A stretch of DNA of 64,000 nt from the NCBI RefSeq assembly GCF_030272615.1, contig NC_081411.1:830076160-830140159 (forward strand). The letters are read 5' to 3'. The stretch's first letter is position 1. Each line of letters begins with the position of its first letter. Under the pieces are notes generated by a model. It saw nothing but the letters and a program-made list of their open reading frames with translations, had not been told where the DNA came from and made no database searches. The stretch is from Cryptomeria japonica (Eukaryota > Streptophyta > Pinopsida > Cupressales > Cupressaceae). Both the position numbers and the translations under genes were made by a program. This document shows, one piece after another, positions 11,461 to 23,849 of this stretch.

Positions 11461-14400
11461 ACTTTTTGCTATCATTCAGGGTTGCCATAGTCTATTGGAT
11501 CATGTTGGTGAGATAATGCATGTGATCTTCTGATGATCACTCTCCTTGAAGTAATGCCTTAGATATTTCTATTCTCTAAGAAATAAGATTGTCCAACTTA
11601 GGACCAATTTTAATTTTAAGTTCCCGAGCATTTGATCTTATGCCTGCCTTCTCTTTTTCAAGTTTCTCTAATTTCTCCTCAAAACTAGTCATTTCCTAAT
11701 CAAAAACTGATATATGTTCGGATGAACCAACTATATTATCAGCTATGTCATCTATTTATTTCTATGTTTTACTGATCTCCTTATCTATGTTCGCTATCAA
11801 AAGGTGAGGTTTGCATGTTTCCCTATATAGCTCTTTGTACTCTAAAATTGTAGAGTTAAGTGCCAGTAATAATGTATTCAAGTGTTCTATACACTTATTT
11901 ATGGTGTCTTCAAAGAACTTATTCTTCTCTTTTTCAACTCTCTCCTTGATTGTGTCCTCATTCACTTTATCAATAGTTATTACATTGTCAGCAATAGATT
12001 TGGACAATGTGTCCAATTTACCTAAAGAATCCTTAATATGATCTATGTTACAATTTGGTGCAATCAATTTAAGAATAGGTATAGTGTTATCAATTGCCTT
12101 GTAGGCCAATGCATTGCAATCCATTATCTTTTTTATTGAATCCAAAAGTACCTCTGTAACATTGGTAGATCTAAATTCACCTGTAGATGTGTTGAATGTC
12201 TGACCAATTACCTTTATTACCTCTATGCTTCCATTAGGTGTAATCATTTTCCTTGCAATTTCTTCCAGTGGATCAGTTTGGATTTGCATCTCAACCTACA
12301 ATAGTTTCTCAGATTGTTTTAATGTCTTAGTGATTCTTGGTTTCTTTGTCTCAGTGTGTACCTTTGCCTCAGTTTGTTTTTTTGAAATTTCAACTACTGG
12401 TATCTCTATCTTCGGTGGCCTTGTGCCATCATCTTTACCTTTAGTAGGTTTTTCAGTTTCTAATGGTTGCTCTATTTGGGTTGGGATCTCAACTTCAACA
12501 GTTTCTACCAGATTCCCTGCCATGTTGCCACTATCAACAATGTTTGCCTTAACCTCTAAATTATCCTTATCCACAATAATTTTTACTTCCTGGGTATCCA
12601 CATTCATGGTAAAGAGTATCACAGATTCAGGATTTGTATCATCATGTGTAATACCTTCAATGTCAATGATCGGTAGATCTTTTGAGTGTATCGGTGCATT
12701 ATCCAAAGGTGGTGGCAGTAGATTGTCAGTAATATTGATGTTTGGAACTCCACCAATTTTTTCTTTTCCCTTGTCCTTGTCCTTCTGATACACTTTAAAT
12801 GTCTTTTTAGGTCGGTTCATTTCCTCTTGTTTTTCCTTCTCCACAAAAAATATATCCCAATTATTTGCAGTCTCATCTACAATCTCTTTCACTCTTCCTT
12901 CCATTAAGCTTACTTGCTGGTGTCCACTGGAAAAAATGGACCGATTAGCCTTAGAAATCAATTCATCAATTTCTTCTTTTGAATTAACAAGATTTACAGC
13001 TAGAAGTTTTTCAATTTTTAGTTTCTTATCTAATTCCATCACTGCTATCCTTTTTGTCTCCAAGTGTAAAATAGTACTATTCTTAATTTTTTCCCTATCA
13101 AAATCATTAAATGTATTATATAGTTTGTGTACATTAGCCAGATTGCCATCATCAGTTATCTCATTCAACAAATCATTCAAAGAAGGGGTAACTAGTTGTT
13201 GTTTCTTCTTTGGTGTTAGTTTCTTGAGCGGTCCCCTTACTGCCTGTTGTTTCTTTCTCAAAGTCCTTGTTCTTTTAGGTGAAGGAGAGGGTACCGGTGA
13301 AGGTTTTCTCTTCCTTCTTTCAACTCTTTTAAATTTTGTTTCCTCCTCACTGTCAGTTCCAAAAGATGTGTCAACTGGTGAAATATGTGCCTCTGGTTGA
13401 AGTCCTTCAGGCTCACTAGCCGATATGCCACTGATGTTCATGACATTTTCTTTCATTTCCTTTACTTTCTTAGAAGCATCTCTAATGAATTTTTCTCTTT
13501 TCTTTCTTTTCTTTAACAGATTTACATCACTATCAATAGTCTTAGCACTACCAAAGACCTTATTTGATGGTTCTCTTGGTGCTTCCAGTAAAGCTTTAAC
13601 ATATGTTTCTAGAATAGTAAGATCTACTTCATATCCCATCTCAATGACCCAAATAGTCCTAGGGAGTACTGCCTCCATCCATGTCTCATCTCTTTTGATA
13701 ACAAAACAAATCTCTTTGTCATATTTATCTACTACACTCTGTGGTAACCTTTCTCTAGCTCTCATCTTAGCTTGGAAAGTTTTAATTTAGTCTGTTATGT
13801 TGTTGTCTCTAGTAGTTCCCATGCCAATAAAATCTTCCTATAGTTGTTTTCCTATCGGTATATCATAACCAAAGTATTTGGGTCCAATACTAGGGATCTC
13901 TTTAGGAAAGTACAACATCAAGCATACCAAAAAGTTTCCAAAGTGTAATGTGCCTTTCTTGTCTCCCTTAATATTTTTCAAATTGTCAATAAGCTCATCT
14001 TTTAACCATTCACACACATCTATTACTGCATTGTTATTTACCATCTCATAAGCACTGTGTATACAAAGAATAGAAACAATTGAGTCTGTTAGTATGTGTG
14101 GCCTTGTAACCTAGCACCATACTTACAAATATCACATTGATGTCCTTAATATCATGTGCTCTCAGTGATCTATTGTCAGATGTTTCTCTGGTTAGGCTTA
14201 TCACTTTGTTGTTGGGAATCTTCTTTATTTTATCAGGTCTAATGTTGGTTGAGGGTAAGCCAGTAACTACCCTAATTTCTTGTTGGGTTATCTTACAAAC
14301 ATAGTCCAACCATAAAAATTCTCCATGTGCTCTACTCAATACAATCCTTACTACTTCCTCTGGAAATTGAGGGATATTCAGTATCTCCATACAACCTAGA

Positions 14401-14639
14401 GTTTCGACAATTTCATGTTCGGGTTTAACAACACCATGTTCATCACATATAACCTTGGTAAACATTTTCATTAATTCCTCATAACCTAGTTCTTCTATAT
14501 TGGAATGTATATAAATCCTAGGGTCTTCTGCAAATGCTACACCTTTAGGAATTTTTGAAAATGCCCCTACAGAGTCATCTTGCTTTTCAATTTCGGGAAT
14601 GATCTTAAACACGGGCCTAGGGCATTTCACATTTTCCAC
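11455..14639 (-). pseudogene. element A ORF2, about 1,000-residue protein of unknown function, broken
   Basis: One reading frame in pieces: 14639-14046, then after a single frameshift near 14045, 14044-13838, 13765-12296 and 12289-11762. These later pieces are in one frame, separated only by stop codons at 13838, about 13787 and 12296. A coiled-coil tail with further stops runs on to about 11455. The N-terminal 270 residues look globular ('KITQQEIRVVTGLPSTNIRP', 'DVCEWLKDELIDNLKNIKGD', 'FGNFLVCLMLYFPKEIPS'). The motif 'ITQQEIRVVTGLP' has the cadence of plant-mobile-domain or putative plant transposon proteins, but I cannot prove homology. Residues around 400-470 are very basic ('RRKRKPSPVPSPSPKRTRT'), suggesting nucleic acid binding or nuclear targeting. 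The remainder is acidic, then coiled coil. It starts at 'MENVKCPRP', about 110 bases below the element B insertion. Confidence 0.6.
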
Positions 14640-14749
14640 AATGGTAGGGTTTGAAATTAATTCGGGAGAAGAAGAAAAAGGCCATTGAAAAATACCGTTT
14701 ACTGCCTAAAAATATTTTGAATGTCTGAAGAAATCACTTCGCGCCTTTG
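14640..14749 (-). other. element A leader between ORF1 and ORF2, B insertion point
   Basis: Short non-coding stretch upstream of ORF2 up to the end of element B. The matching flank on the other side of B begins at 22423. The flanking pentamers (14745-14749 'ctttg', 22423-22427 'cttca') match at only 3 of 5 positions, so B's target duplication is not clean. Confidence 0.5.
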
Positions 14750-16247
14750 TGTCAGTAAGATGAGGAGAGGGGGTGAATCATATAAACTCAATATCCAATT
14801 TAAACTTCAGATTCAACCTTGGCAGCCTTTACTGATATGCAACTATGATTGTACATCATTCAAACTCATAAAAAGATACACTTAAAACATCACAACACAT
14901 TTAACACCAGATTTAACGTTGAAACCCAAATAGGGAAAAACCATTGTGGGATTTCGGACCCACTAAGAAATATACCCTTCTAGAGTATGCTCGGTTAAAA
15001 GCTAATCCTATTATAGATTACATAAACGCATTGCTAGATGTGACCTGGTTAAGGGATTTCCCTCAGACTTGTTAGAATCTTGCACTTTGTTAGAAGTGAC
15101 CTTGTCAAAGGATTTCAAACACTCATTTAGAATGTTACCTTGCTAGAGGATTTACAAATAAGACTGTTAGGTCCACTTGGTTAAGAGATTTCCTATCACT
15201 TACAAAATAAATAATAGTATAAAATATATCTGCAACTTTACATTTGAAATGCTAAAGCAGATTCTATGTGCTCAAAATAATCTTGTCATAAGACTTATCT
15301 TACTCCTTGCTGGGCTTCTCAAACTGTTCTTTAATCAAATATTCAATCTTCTGTGCTCAGTGATCACTATAGCAACATCATTGTTCTTCTATTGCCTGCA
15401 TACATTGTTCATCAACAATTTATTATTTATAAACAATTTCTAATCGCTTAATCTCCTTGATCACATTTCCCATGATCAATCTTAGCCATCATATCTTCAA
15501 ACATGACTAGGTTCATTCTATCCTTCGATCTAAAAATGTTTTATCTCGCCTTGGAACTTGTATTCATTCCTTGGAACTTGTGATAGGTTATGACCATTTA
15601 ATCTGCGTTGTAGATCTAACTCCTGTATTTTCATTGCCGTAGATCCTAAATAAACATTTTGCACAACATACCAATCATCTATACATCTCCAGCTCATTGG
15701 CATCCTTCATTTAATAATTCTTCTATCCATCCAATGCATTTTGTTATTACTTAGTTGTTACTCGGTAGAAATTCTTCCTTCTTTAATCGATATCAATAAC
15801 CTTAGTGTTTACCAACTAGCTTCATGCTCGGTAACATAGAACAATATCAAACCTTTACTCATTCTATAGCTTGAAATCTTTTCTCCTTCTTGTTCAGTCT
15901 TCAAATACTCATATATAGGATATAAAAATAGTCAAAACAACAAAATCTCATCACTGTCTAACTCGGTAATAGTTTCCCATTGAATAACTTATTACTCCCC
16001 TTCATTTTCACATTCATTATGTGTCACTTACCAACATCTTTATACTTATCAAAACATACTCATTAAGATATGGCAACATCATACTGAATCAGAAAATTAA
16101 TTGCTTGACATCAATGACAAAATAATATTATTAAGACTCTAATCATCCTATCTTAGTTATATCAACAATCTTCAACAACCTTCTCAATATCCTTATACCA
16201 ACAAACTTACTGGAATGCCAACAATCTCCCTTTGTGAAATTCTAACA
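14750..16247 (-). repeat. element B 3' LTR
   Basis: About 1,498 bp. On the + strand it runs from 'tgtcagtaagatgagg' to 'gtgaaattctaaca'. It contains 'gagagggggtgaatcat' near 14764, the 'gggaaaaaccattgtgggat' block near 14935, and a long non-coding remainder. Copy of 20903-22422. Confidence 0.9.
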
Positions 16248-16652
16248 ATCTCCCCCTTTGGCATTGATGGCAAAACCAAATTTTAATGGCAATACCAACT
16301 TGATTTTATTTCAATTGATTTGGATTCGAATTGCTGTTAATCTTCTCTTAGTCTTGAATTCTCCCCCAATCATTAGTCTTTTCCTATCTTCACCTATTAG
16401 TCTTCACTAATCAGTCTTCTCCCCCTTTGACAACAATGCCAAAAAGTAAAACTAATTCATGATTTCTTCCAGTGTGAAGTAATTTTCTTGCTGAAAATAC
16501 AAATGTATCATCTTAGTCTCGGTCAAAGCAACTTGTCTTCAATCACTATTTCTTGCACAACTTTAGGTAACCTCCTAAAGTATGTAAAGAAGCATCAACT
16601 CATAAATAGTTATCCTGTAGATTAATAAAATTGATGCTTTCACCGAACTCTA
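16248..16652 (-). promoter_or_regulatory. element B polypurine tract, its duplicate and 3' untranslated region
   Basis: 'tctccccctttggcattgat' (16249-16268) abuts the 3' LTR and is the expected polypurine tract on the minus strand. A second copy, 'tctccccctttgacaacaat' (about 16418-16437), lies some 170 bases upstream in element sense. The rest, up to the RNase H stop codon at 16653, is non-coding. Confidence 0.75.
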
Positions 16653-19600
16653 TCAGTGAGTACTAGATAGGGGTAGGACCCCTAACTTACTTCCGAGATA
16701 CTCAAAAGTGTCCTTTGGCAGTGGCTTTGTGAAAATTTCTGCTATTTGTTCCTTTGAACTAATATATTCCAGCACAACTATCTTCTCTTTAACTTCTTCT
16801 TTGAGATAATGATACTTTATAGAGATATGCTTTGTCTTAGAATGCATTACTGGATTCTTTGAAATGTTAATGGCACTAGTATTATCATAGAATATAGTTA
16901 CTGGCTTGGTAACCTTCTCATTCATACCTTCCAATAGTTGTTTGATCCATGCTATATTGGTACAATTCAATGCTGCAGCGACATATTCAGCTTCAACTGT
17001 TGACTGTGAAATGCATCCTTGTTTCTTGCTAAGCCAACTTACTACTCTTTCTCCTAGAAAGAAAGCTTCACCGCTTGTGCTTTTCCTATCATCAATGTTT
17101 CCTACCCAATCAACATTAGTGTAGACTTTTAGGTCAAAATCATTCCTCTTTTTATACACTAAACCATAATCTTCAGTGCCTCTTAAGTATCTAAAAATTC
17201 TCTTGATTGTTGTCATATGGGTTTCTTTGGGATCTACAAAAAATCTTCCAACTATACCTACTACATGTGCTATATCCGGCCTGCTATGAACCACATATTG
17301 CAACTTTTCAATCATAGATCGATAAAGTGTCTCATCAACATATACAAATTCATCACTCTTTGATAGTTTACAATTGGTAGTCAGAGGAGTACTTATAGGT
17401 TTAGAATCCTCCATTCCAAATTTCTTCAAGATTTCCTTTATATACTTGGATTGAGTAGTGAAAATCTCATTTTTCATTTGCAGTATCTACAAACTTATAA
17501 AATACTTTATTTCACCGATTAATGACATCTCAAATTCTTTGCACATTTCATTTCCAAAGTTCTTGCATAAAGAGTCATTTCCACAAAAAATAATATCATC
17601 ACCAAACATGGCTGAAAGCAGTATTCCATTGTCCTCATCATTATTTATATACATGTTGTTGTTTTCACTTGTCCTTATAAATCCAATCTTGATTAAGTAA
17701 GAGTGCAATCTTTTATACCATGGTCTAGGTGCTTGCTTTAGACCATATAATGCTTTGTTCAACTTACATACCTGATCTTTATTCTTGTCTTCAATAAATC
17801 CTTCAGGCTGTTCAATATAAACTTCTTCTTCTAGTATACCATTTAAAAATGCAGATTTAACATCCATTTGATATACCTTAAATTTTAGTAAGCAACATAT
17901 GCCAACAATGTTCTCACTCCTTCAAGTCTTGCCATAGGTGAAAAAGTCTCACCATAATCTATTCCTTCTTCTTGAGCATAACCTTTGCAAACTAGTCTTG
18001 CTTTATTCCGAATGACCTCTCCTTTTTCATTTAGCTTGTTTCTAAAAATCCACTTTGTACCGATTACATTTTTCTATTTTGGTCTTGGGACTAGTGTCCA
18101 TGTTTCATTTTTCTTGATTTGTTCAATCTCTTCTATCATAGCATTTACCCAATCTTCATTACTAAATGCCTCTTTTACTATCCTCAGTTCAAATTTAGAT
18201 ATCAGACATGTGTTTTGTCTCAGTTTGTTCCTTGTCATCACTAGATCATCCTTATCTCCTATAATTTGACTTGATGCATGATTTCTTCTGACATACTTGA
18301 CTAATATAGGCTTGGTAGGCTCTGTATGATCTTCTTCATCACTCAGTAACTGGGTATTTTCTTCATTTTCTTCATCAACTTTCTTGGTAGGACTTCTTGG
18401 TTGAACATATACAAACTCTTCATAATCTTCTAGTTCTTTGGAATTTACTTCATCATTTCTCTCTGCAAATTCATCAATTTTCACATTTGTACTTTCCACT
18501 ATTTTGTTAGATGATTTGATCAGAAATTTAAATGCTTTACTTCTAGAAGAATAACCAAGAAATGTTCCTTCCTCGCTTTTCTGATCAAACTTTCCATTTC
18601 TATCATCTTTGTGAACATAACATCTACTTCCAAATATTTTAAAATAACTTATATTAGGTTTCTTGTCATACCAAATTTCATATGGTGTCTTCAAAGTTAT
18701 TTTCTTCAGTTGTACTCAGTTCAGGGTGTAAACTATAGTGTTGGTTGCTTCTCTCCAAAATGTTTGAGGTACCCTCTTTTCTATCATCAGGGTTCTGGCA
18801 CAATCTACAATTGATCTATTTCTTCTTTCAGCTATCCCATTTTGCTGAGGTGTTCTCAGTGCAAACACTTGTCTCTTTATACCATGATCATTGCAAAATA
18901 GATTAAATTCATCAAAAATGAATTCTCTTCCTCTATCAGATCTTAGACATTTCAACTATCTTCCTGTTTCTTTTTCAACTCTAGCCTCATACCATTTGAA
19001 TATTTGAAAGGCTTTTGATTTCTCTTTTAAAAACATAACTGACATCATCCTTGACTAATCATCCACAAATAATATGAAGTATTTATCTCCATAATAACTT
19101 TGAACTCTCATAGGACCACAAAGATCAGTGTGCACAAGATCTAAAATTCCTTTAGAAGTGTAGAAATTACTTGTAAAGCTTTACTTTGTCATCTTACCCA
19201 TCTAGCATCCTTGGCATATTGCATTCTCAAGTTTTTCCAAGCTTGGTAGATCTCTTATTCGGTGCTTCTTACTTATTTTGATCAAGTTATCAAAATTTAC
19301 ATGACAAAACCTTTTATGCCATAACCATGTATCTTCTATTTTAGCATATAGACAATTGTTCTAAGTTGAGTCAAGATGAAATGTATTACCTTTTATTTGT
19401 GTCCCGGTAGCAGCCAACTTTCCATGTTTGTCATGAACTTTGACACTTCCTTTCTGAAATTCTATTTGGTATCTTGTATTGTTTAGCTGTGCTCCACTCA
19501 ATAAATTGTATTTCAAACCTTCAACCCAATATACATCATCACATTTAGCATTGTCAAGAAGTGTGATAGAACCTTTTCCTCTCACTAGACATGGTGCATC

Positions 19601-20839
19601 ATTACCAAATCTTACATAGCCTCCATCATAGTCTTCTAATTTAACAAACTTGTGTTTATCACCTATCATGTGATGTGAGCATCCACTATCTATGATCCAA
19701 GAATCATTTTTATTTATGTGAGATATTAAGGCTTTTTCCTCATACCTTTCTTCATCTAATCCATCTTTGATAGCCACATATACAACTTCCTCTGTCTTAG
19801 TCCCATCAGATTTGTGATCATTGGATTCCTCATCAGCTACTAGGCATGTCTTTCTATCTCTCCTTTTGAAGTCTCAATGTCCTCTGTATTGGTTGTCTTT
19901 TTGTCTGTCATCTCGGTATTCTCTCTTTTCACTAGATTCTTTGTCAGGACAGTAAGAAGCCATATGTCCTATTCTATCACAGTTAAAACATTTTAAAGGT
20001 AACTTTCCTTTGTACTTACCTTTGCCTCTTGGTAACCTTCTGGCTAATAATGCTTCAAACTCTTCTTGCATTCTGATTTCCTCATATAGTTTGTGTACCT
20101 CTTCCATGTTTTTGCGAAATCTCTCACTTGCTCCACTCTAATTTCTTTTAGTATACTTATACATTCTATCATTGTAATCATCAGACTCACCAAGATGAAA
20201 AGAACTAAATGCAGATTCAACTTTATTTACCAAAGACCCACTATTATCAAAATTACTTAACTCAAATGCATGTAGCTTATCGATAGTAGCATCCAAAGAG
20301 AATGGCATGTTTGGTATAGACCTTAATTTATTGATTGCAGAGACTCAAATGGCATAAGCAAGTAGAAGTGTTCTGAGCAACTTACTTGGTACATCCTTTG
20401 CTTCAATAGTTCCTCCTACTCCTTTGATTTGATTGATAGTTTCCTTTAACCTTGTTTTGCATTGGGTCATGTTCTCACCTTCATTCATTCTCATGGATTC
20501 AAGTTGACCTCTTAGAATGTCTACTTTTTCTCTCTAAACATGTTCATCACCACCATACATAGATATAAGTTTGTTCCACATTGCTTTGGCATCATTGCAA
20601 CCTTCTAGATCATTAAACTCTAAGTTGGTTAATGCTGATGTTATTTCAATCATTTCTTGAATATGTTCTTGGTTTACCTTTATCTCTTCCATTTTCATCG
20701 GGTAGGTTCTAGGTGCAATGTAATCATTCTCCAAATAATATGTTGCATATTCTCCAATTCCTGATAAGTGCAGCTTCATACGTTTCTCCCATGTGGAGAA
20801 ACTAGACTTGTTCAACTTTGGTGCATCCCTTTTATACAT
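16653..20839 (-). pseudogene. element B gag-pol polyprotein, Copia type, decayed
   Basis: Reading down from the start at 20839: gag ('LNKSSFSTWEKRMKLHL'), a zinc knuckle 'CFNCDRIGHMASYC' near 19980, protease 'DSGCSHHM' near 19680, an integrase zinc-binding region near 19200-19330, integrase core ('LRSDRGREF', 'TPQQNGIAERRNRSI') at 18716-18960, the Copia connector ('YEIWYDKKPN', 'FGSRCYVHK'), and reverse transcriptase at 17487-17867 ('MDVKSAFLNG', 'ALYGLKQAPRPWY'). RNase H at 16653-17477 has 'VEAEYVAAA' and 'TKHISIKYHYLKEE'. The usual Copia RT active site reads 'FGDDIIF' here, a change at the residue before DD. Many stops and frameshifts split the frame, for example at 20530, 20108, 19876, 19360 and 18715. 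Nonfunctional. Confidence 0.9.
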
Positions 20840-20888
20840 CTTCGGATCTAGCCTCCAGTACCTTTAAACTTTTCTTCCAGAGTCTAAA

Positions 20889-20900
20889 GCTCTGATACCA
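20889..20900 (-). other. element B primer binding site (tRNA-iMet)
   Basis: On the minus strand this reads TGGTATCAGAGC, complementary to the 3' end of initiator methionine tRNA, the normal primer for Copia reverse transcription. Two bases separate it from the LTR end. Confidence 0.9.
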
Positions 20901-20902
20901 AT

Positions 20903-22422
20903 TGTCAGTGAGATGAGAGGGGGGGGGGAAATCATATAAACTCACTATCCAATTTAAACTTCAGATTCAACCTCGGTAGCCTTTACTGATATGCAACTAT
21001 GACTGTAAATCATTCAAACTCATAAACAGATACACTTAAAACATCATAGCATATTTAACACCAGATTTAACGTGGAAACCCAAATAGGGAAAAACCACTA
21101 TGGGATTTTGGATCCACTAAGAAATATACCCTTCTAGAGTATGCTCGGTTAAAGCCAATCCTGTTACAAATTACATAAACACATTGCTAGATGTGACCCG
21201 GTTAAGGGATTTCCCTCAAACTTGTTAGAATCTTGCACTTTGTTAGAAGTGACCTTGTCAAAGGATTTCAAACACTCATTCAGAATGTTACCTTCCTAGA
21301 GGATTTACAAATAAGACTGTTAGGTCCACTCGGTTAAGAGATTTCCTGTCACTTACAAAATAAATAACAATATAAAATATATCTGCAACTTTACATTTGA
21401 AATGCTAAAGTAGATTCTATGTGCTCAAAATAATCTTGTCATAAGACTTATCTTGCTCCATGTTGGGCTTCTCAATCTGTTCTTTAATCAGATATTTAGT
21501 CTTCTGTGCTTGGTGATCACTATAGCAGCATCACTATTCTTCTATTTCCCACACACATTGTTCATCAACAATTCCTTATTTATAAACAATTTCTAACTAC
21601 TTAATCTCCTTGATCACATTTCCCATGATCAATCTTAGCCATCAGATCTTCAAACTTGTCTAGGTTCATTGTATCCTTCGATCTGAAAATGTTTTATCTC
21701 ACCTTGGAACTTGTATTCCTTCCTTGGAACTTTTGCTAGGTTATGACTATTCAATCTCTGTTGTAGATCTAACTCCTGTATTTTCATTGTTGTAGATCCT
21801 CAACAAACTTCTTGCATGACATACCAATCATCTATACATCTCTAGCTCATTGGCATCCTTCATTTAATAATGCTTTTATCCATCTAATGCATTTTGTTAT
21901 TACTCGGTTGTTACTCAGTAAATACTGAACCTTTGCTCGGTAGACATTCTGCCTTCTTTAACCGATATCGATAACCTTAGTGTTTACCAACTAGCTTCAT
22001 GCTCGATAACATGGAACAATATCAAACCTTTACTCATTCTATAGCTTGAAATATTTTCTCCTTCTTGTTCAGTCTTCGAATACTCATATAGAGGATATCA
22101 AAATAATCAAAACAACAAAATCTCATCACTGTCTAACTCGGTAATAGTTGCCCATTGAATAACTTATTACTCCCCTTCACTTTTAGATTCATTCTATGTC
22201 ACTTACCGACATATTTATACTTATCAAAACATACTCATTAAGATATGGCAACATCATACTGAATCAGAAAATCAATTGCTTGACATCAATGACAAAATAA
22301 TATTATTAAGACAGTAATCATCCTTTCTCAGTTATATCAACAATCGTCAACAACCTTTTCAATATCCTTATACCAACAAACTTACTGGAATACCAACAAT
22401 CTCCCTTTGTGAAATGCTAACA
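20903..22422 (-). repeat. element B 5' LTR
   Basis: About 1,520 bp, paired with 14750-16247. Element-sense start is 'TGTTAGCATTTCACAAAGG' and end 'CTCATCTCACTGACA'. A TATA-like 'TTTATAAATAAGG' (minus) lies near 21565-21580. The G-tract at 20917 is ten or so bases and the usual TGAAT after it is changed to 'gaaat'. Confidence 0.9.
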
Positions 22423-22666
22423 CTTCACCTTGAATGCCTTCACTCAGTTTTTGCACTCTTTGATAATTTTAATGCTTGGTGAGTCGAAAAAGAGGGAAAT
22501 CAGCTGATTTATAATGATATTTCTTCCACCAACCGCATTAAATTCTTGTCCGTTAAGTGAAAACTTAATGCATCTACTAGTAAAGAAGAAATATATCTTC
22601 TCACCATCAACCGAGGGTAATCTGGATGATTTTCAACTTGTTGCAATACCCCCAAAGGGTTACTTC
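22423..22666 (-). other. element A spacer after ORF1
   Basis: Non-coding sequence between the ORF1 stop codon and the element B insertion. No feature recognised. Confidence 0.5.
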
Positions 22667-23779
22667 TTAGTTGGATGAAGAATCTCCTGTTGGTGGAGGA
22701 TTACTCTGTTCTACTAGTATAGAGACAGTTTCATCAACTTTATGATCTCTCTTCTTAATCCATTGTTTTGAAAATTCTTGCTTTACCTCATCTACCTTTT
22801 CTTTGCCTTTCAAATTGGATCCTTTATTATTTCCTGGTGAAGTCTTGCTTCTACAAAATTTTACAATATGTCCAATTTTGTTACAAGCATAACAAGTCAC
22901 ATTATTCCTCTGAATAGGCTTTTCATATCCTACGTCGGTTTGTGTTCTGCATTGATTAGATAAATGTCCATATCTTCCACAAACGTAGCATTTCACATTC
23001 ATTCTACAATTTTCTGAATTATGACCAACTTTGTTGCATTTGGAACATTGATCGGTGGGTGCATTAATATTCTGATTATTTCTAAATCTACAATGATTTT
23101 CTCTATGACCATATTTGTTGCAATTGAAACATTTTCCATTAAACTTATAAGCATTAGGTTGTCTTATTGGTTTGTTCTGATCTAGATTATTTGCAGTACC
23201 AGAACTTTCTCTAACTTCAAATCCAAGTCCATTAGTATCTCCATTAGGTTTCTCACTTTTCAACATGTCATCAAGCTCCTCTGATCTTTTCTTGAATTTG
23301 TCTTTGTGTTTATTTATAGTAGCCAACTCATTTTCTAGAATTCCCATTTGTGTCATAAGCTTAGTTTTATCATGTTGCATGTGAATCAGATCTGTTTTCA
23401 GTATATCATTTTCATGAATAAGTCTTAGATTTTCATTTCTAGCATCATTAATTCTCCTAGTCAAGTCTTCTTCATTCTTCTTCCTATCTTCAATATCTTT
23501 GCATAACCTCATAGTCATATCTTGCATTTCATTCTTCATAATACTGTTTTGTTGTCTCAACTTGTTTGCAAGTTCTCTAAGAGTTTCTTTTTCATCATCA
23601 TCTTTCTGCATCTTCTCATGAAGTTCTTTTATTTTATTTTGTGCTATAGAAAAGTTCTCCTGAAGTCCTTTAATGAATTCATGTGTAGTCCTTAGATCAT
23701 CTTCAAGTTTGATATTCTTCAATTTATTTGCATCATAATCTATAAGAGCTCCTTCCAATTGTTTTCTTAAGTTCTCCAT
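22667..23779 (-). CDS. element A ORF1: coiled-coil protein with four CCHC zinc knuckles
   Basis: An uninterrupted frame of 370 codons from the methionine at 23779 ('MENLRKQLEGAL'). The frame stays open a further 23 codons upstream into the primer site, without a better ATG, so 23779 is chosen. Residues 1 to about 180 are heptad-rich and charged ('KIKELHEKMQKDDDEKETL'), predicting a long coiled coil. Then come four CCHC knuckles: 'CFNCNKYGHRENHC', 'CSKCNKVGHNSENC', 'CYVCGRYGHLSNQC' and 'CYACNKIGHIVKFC', with a basic tail. Zinc knuckles of this kind bind RNA or single-stranded DNA in retroelement gag proteins. There is no recognisable Copia gag capsid region; the coiled coil takes its place. 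It is the first gene after the primer site, where gag belongs, so I infer a gag-like nucleic-acid-binding protein. The frame is intact while the ORF2 downstream is broken. Confidence 0.75.
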   Translation of the reverse strand: MENLRKQLEGALIDYDANKLKNIKLEDDLRTTHEFIKGLQENFSIAQNKIKELHEKMQKDDDEKETLRELANKLRQQNSIMKNEMQDMTMRLCKDIEDRKKNEEDLTRRINDARNENLRLIHENDILKTDLIHMQHDKTKLMTQMGILENELATINKHKDKFKKRSEELDDMLKSEKPNGDTNGLGFEVRESSGTANNLDQNKPIRQPNAYKFNGKCFNCNKYGHRENHCRFRNNQNINAPTDQCSKCNKVGHNSENCRMNVKCYVCGRYGHLSNQCRTQTDVGYEKPIQRNNVTCYACNKIGHIVKFCRSKTSPGNNKGSNLKGKEKVDEVKQEFSKQWIKKRDHKVDETVSILVEQSNPPPTGDSSSN

Positions 23780-23834
23780 CCATATCGGTGTCAAAATATT
23801 CCTCAAGCTATTAGGCTTTTGAAAAAAAGGACCA

Positions 23835-23847
23835 GGCTCTGATACCA
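23835..23847 (-). other. element A primer binding site (tRNA-iMet)
   Basis: Minus strand TGGTATCAGAGCC, a 13-base match to the complement of the initiator methionine tRNA 3' end, two bases inside the 5' LTR. Confidence 0.9.
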
Positions 23848-23849
23848 AT

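Larger units (their letters stand above)
14750..22422 (-). mobile_element. element B: Copia LTR retrotransposon nested in A
   Basis: LTRs 14750-16247 and 20903-22422 (about 1.5 kb each) are clearly related along their length. A 12-base iMet primer site lies 2 bases inside the 5' LTR and a polypurine tract borders the 3' LTR. The interior encodes gag, protease, integrase, reverse transcriptase and RNase H in Copia order, all decayed. It interrupts element A between its two ORFs and is therefore younger than A. Confidence 0.92.

Noticed and set aside
12225-13790. Long + strand open frames (187, 154 and 121 codons) opposite element A ORF2
   Set aside because: They are antisense shadows of the ORF2 frame; composition is Ser/Phe/Leu-rich without motifs.
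20889-20900. Possible tRNA-Met gene fragments at TGGTATCAGAGC sites
   Set aside because: Only 12-13 bases match, always two bases from an LTR end; these are primer binding sites, not tRNA genes.
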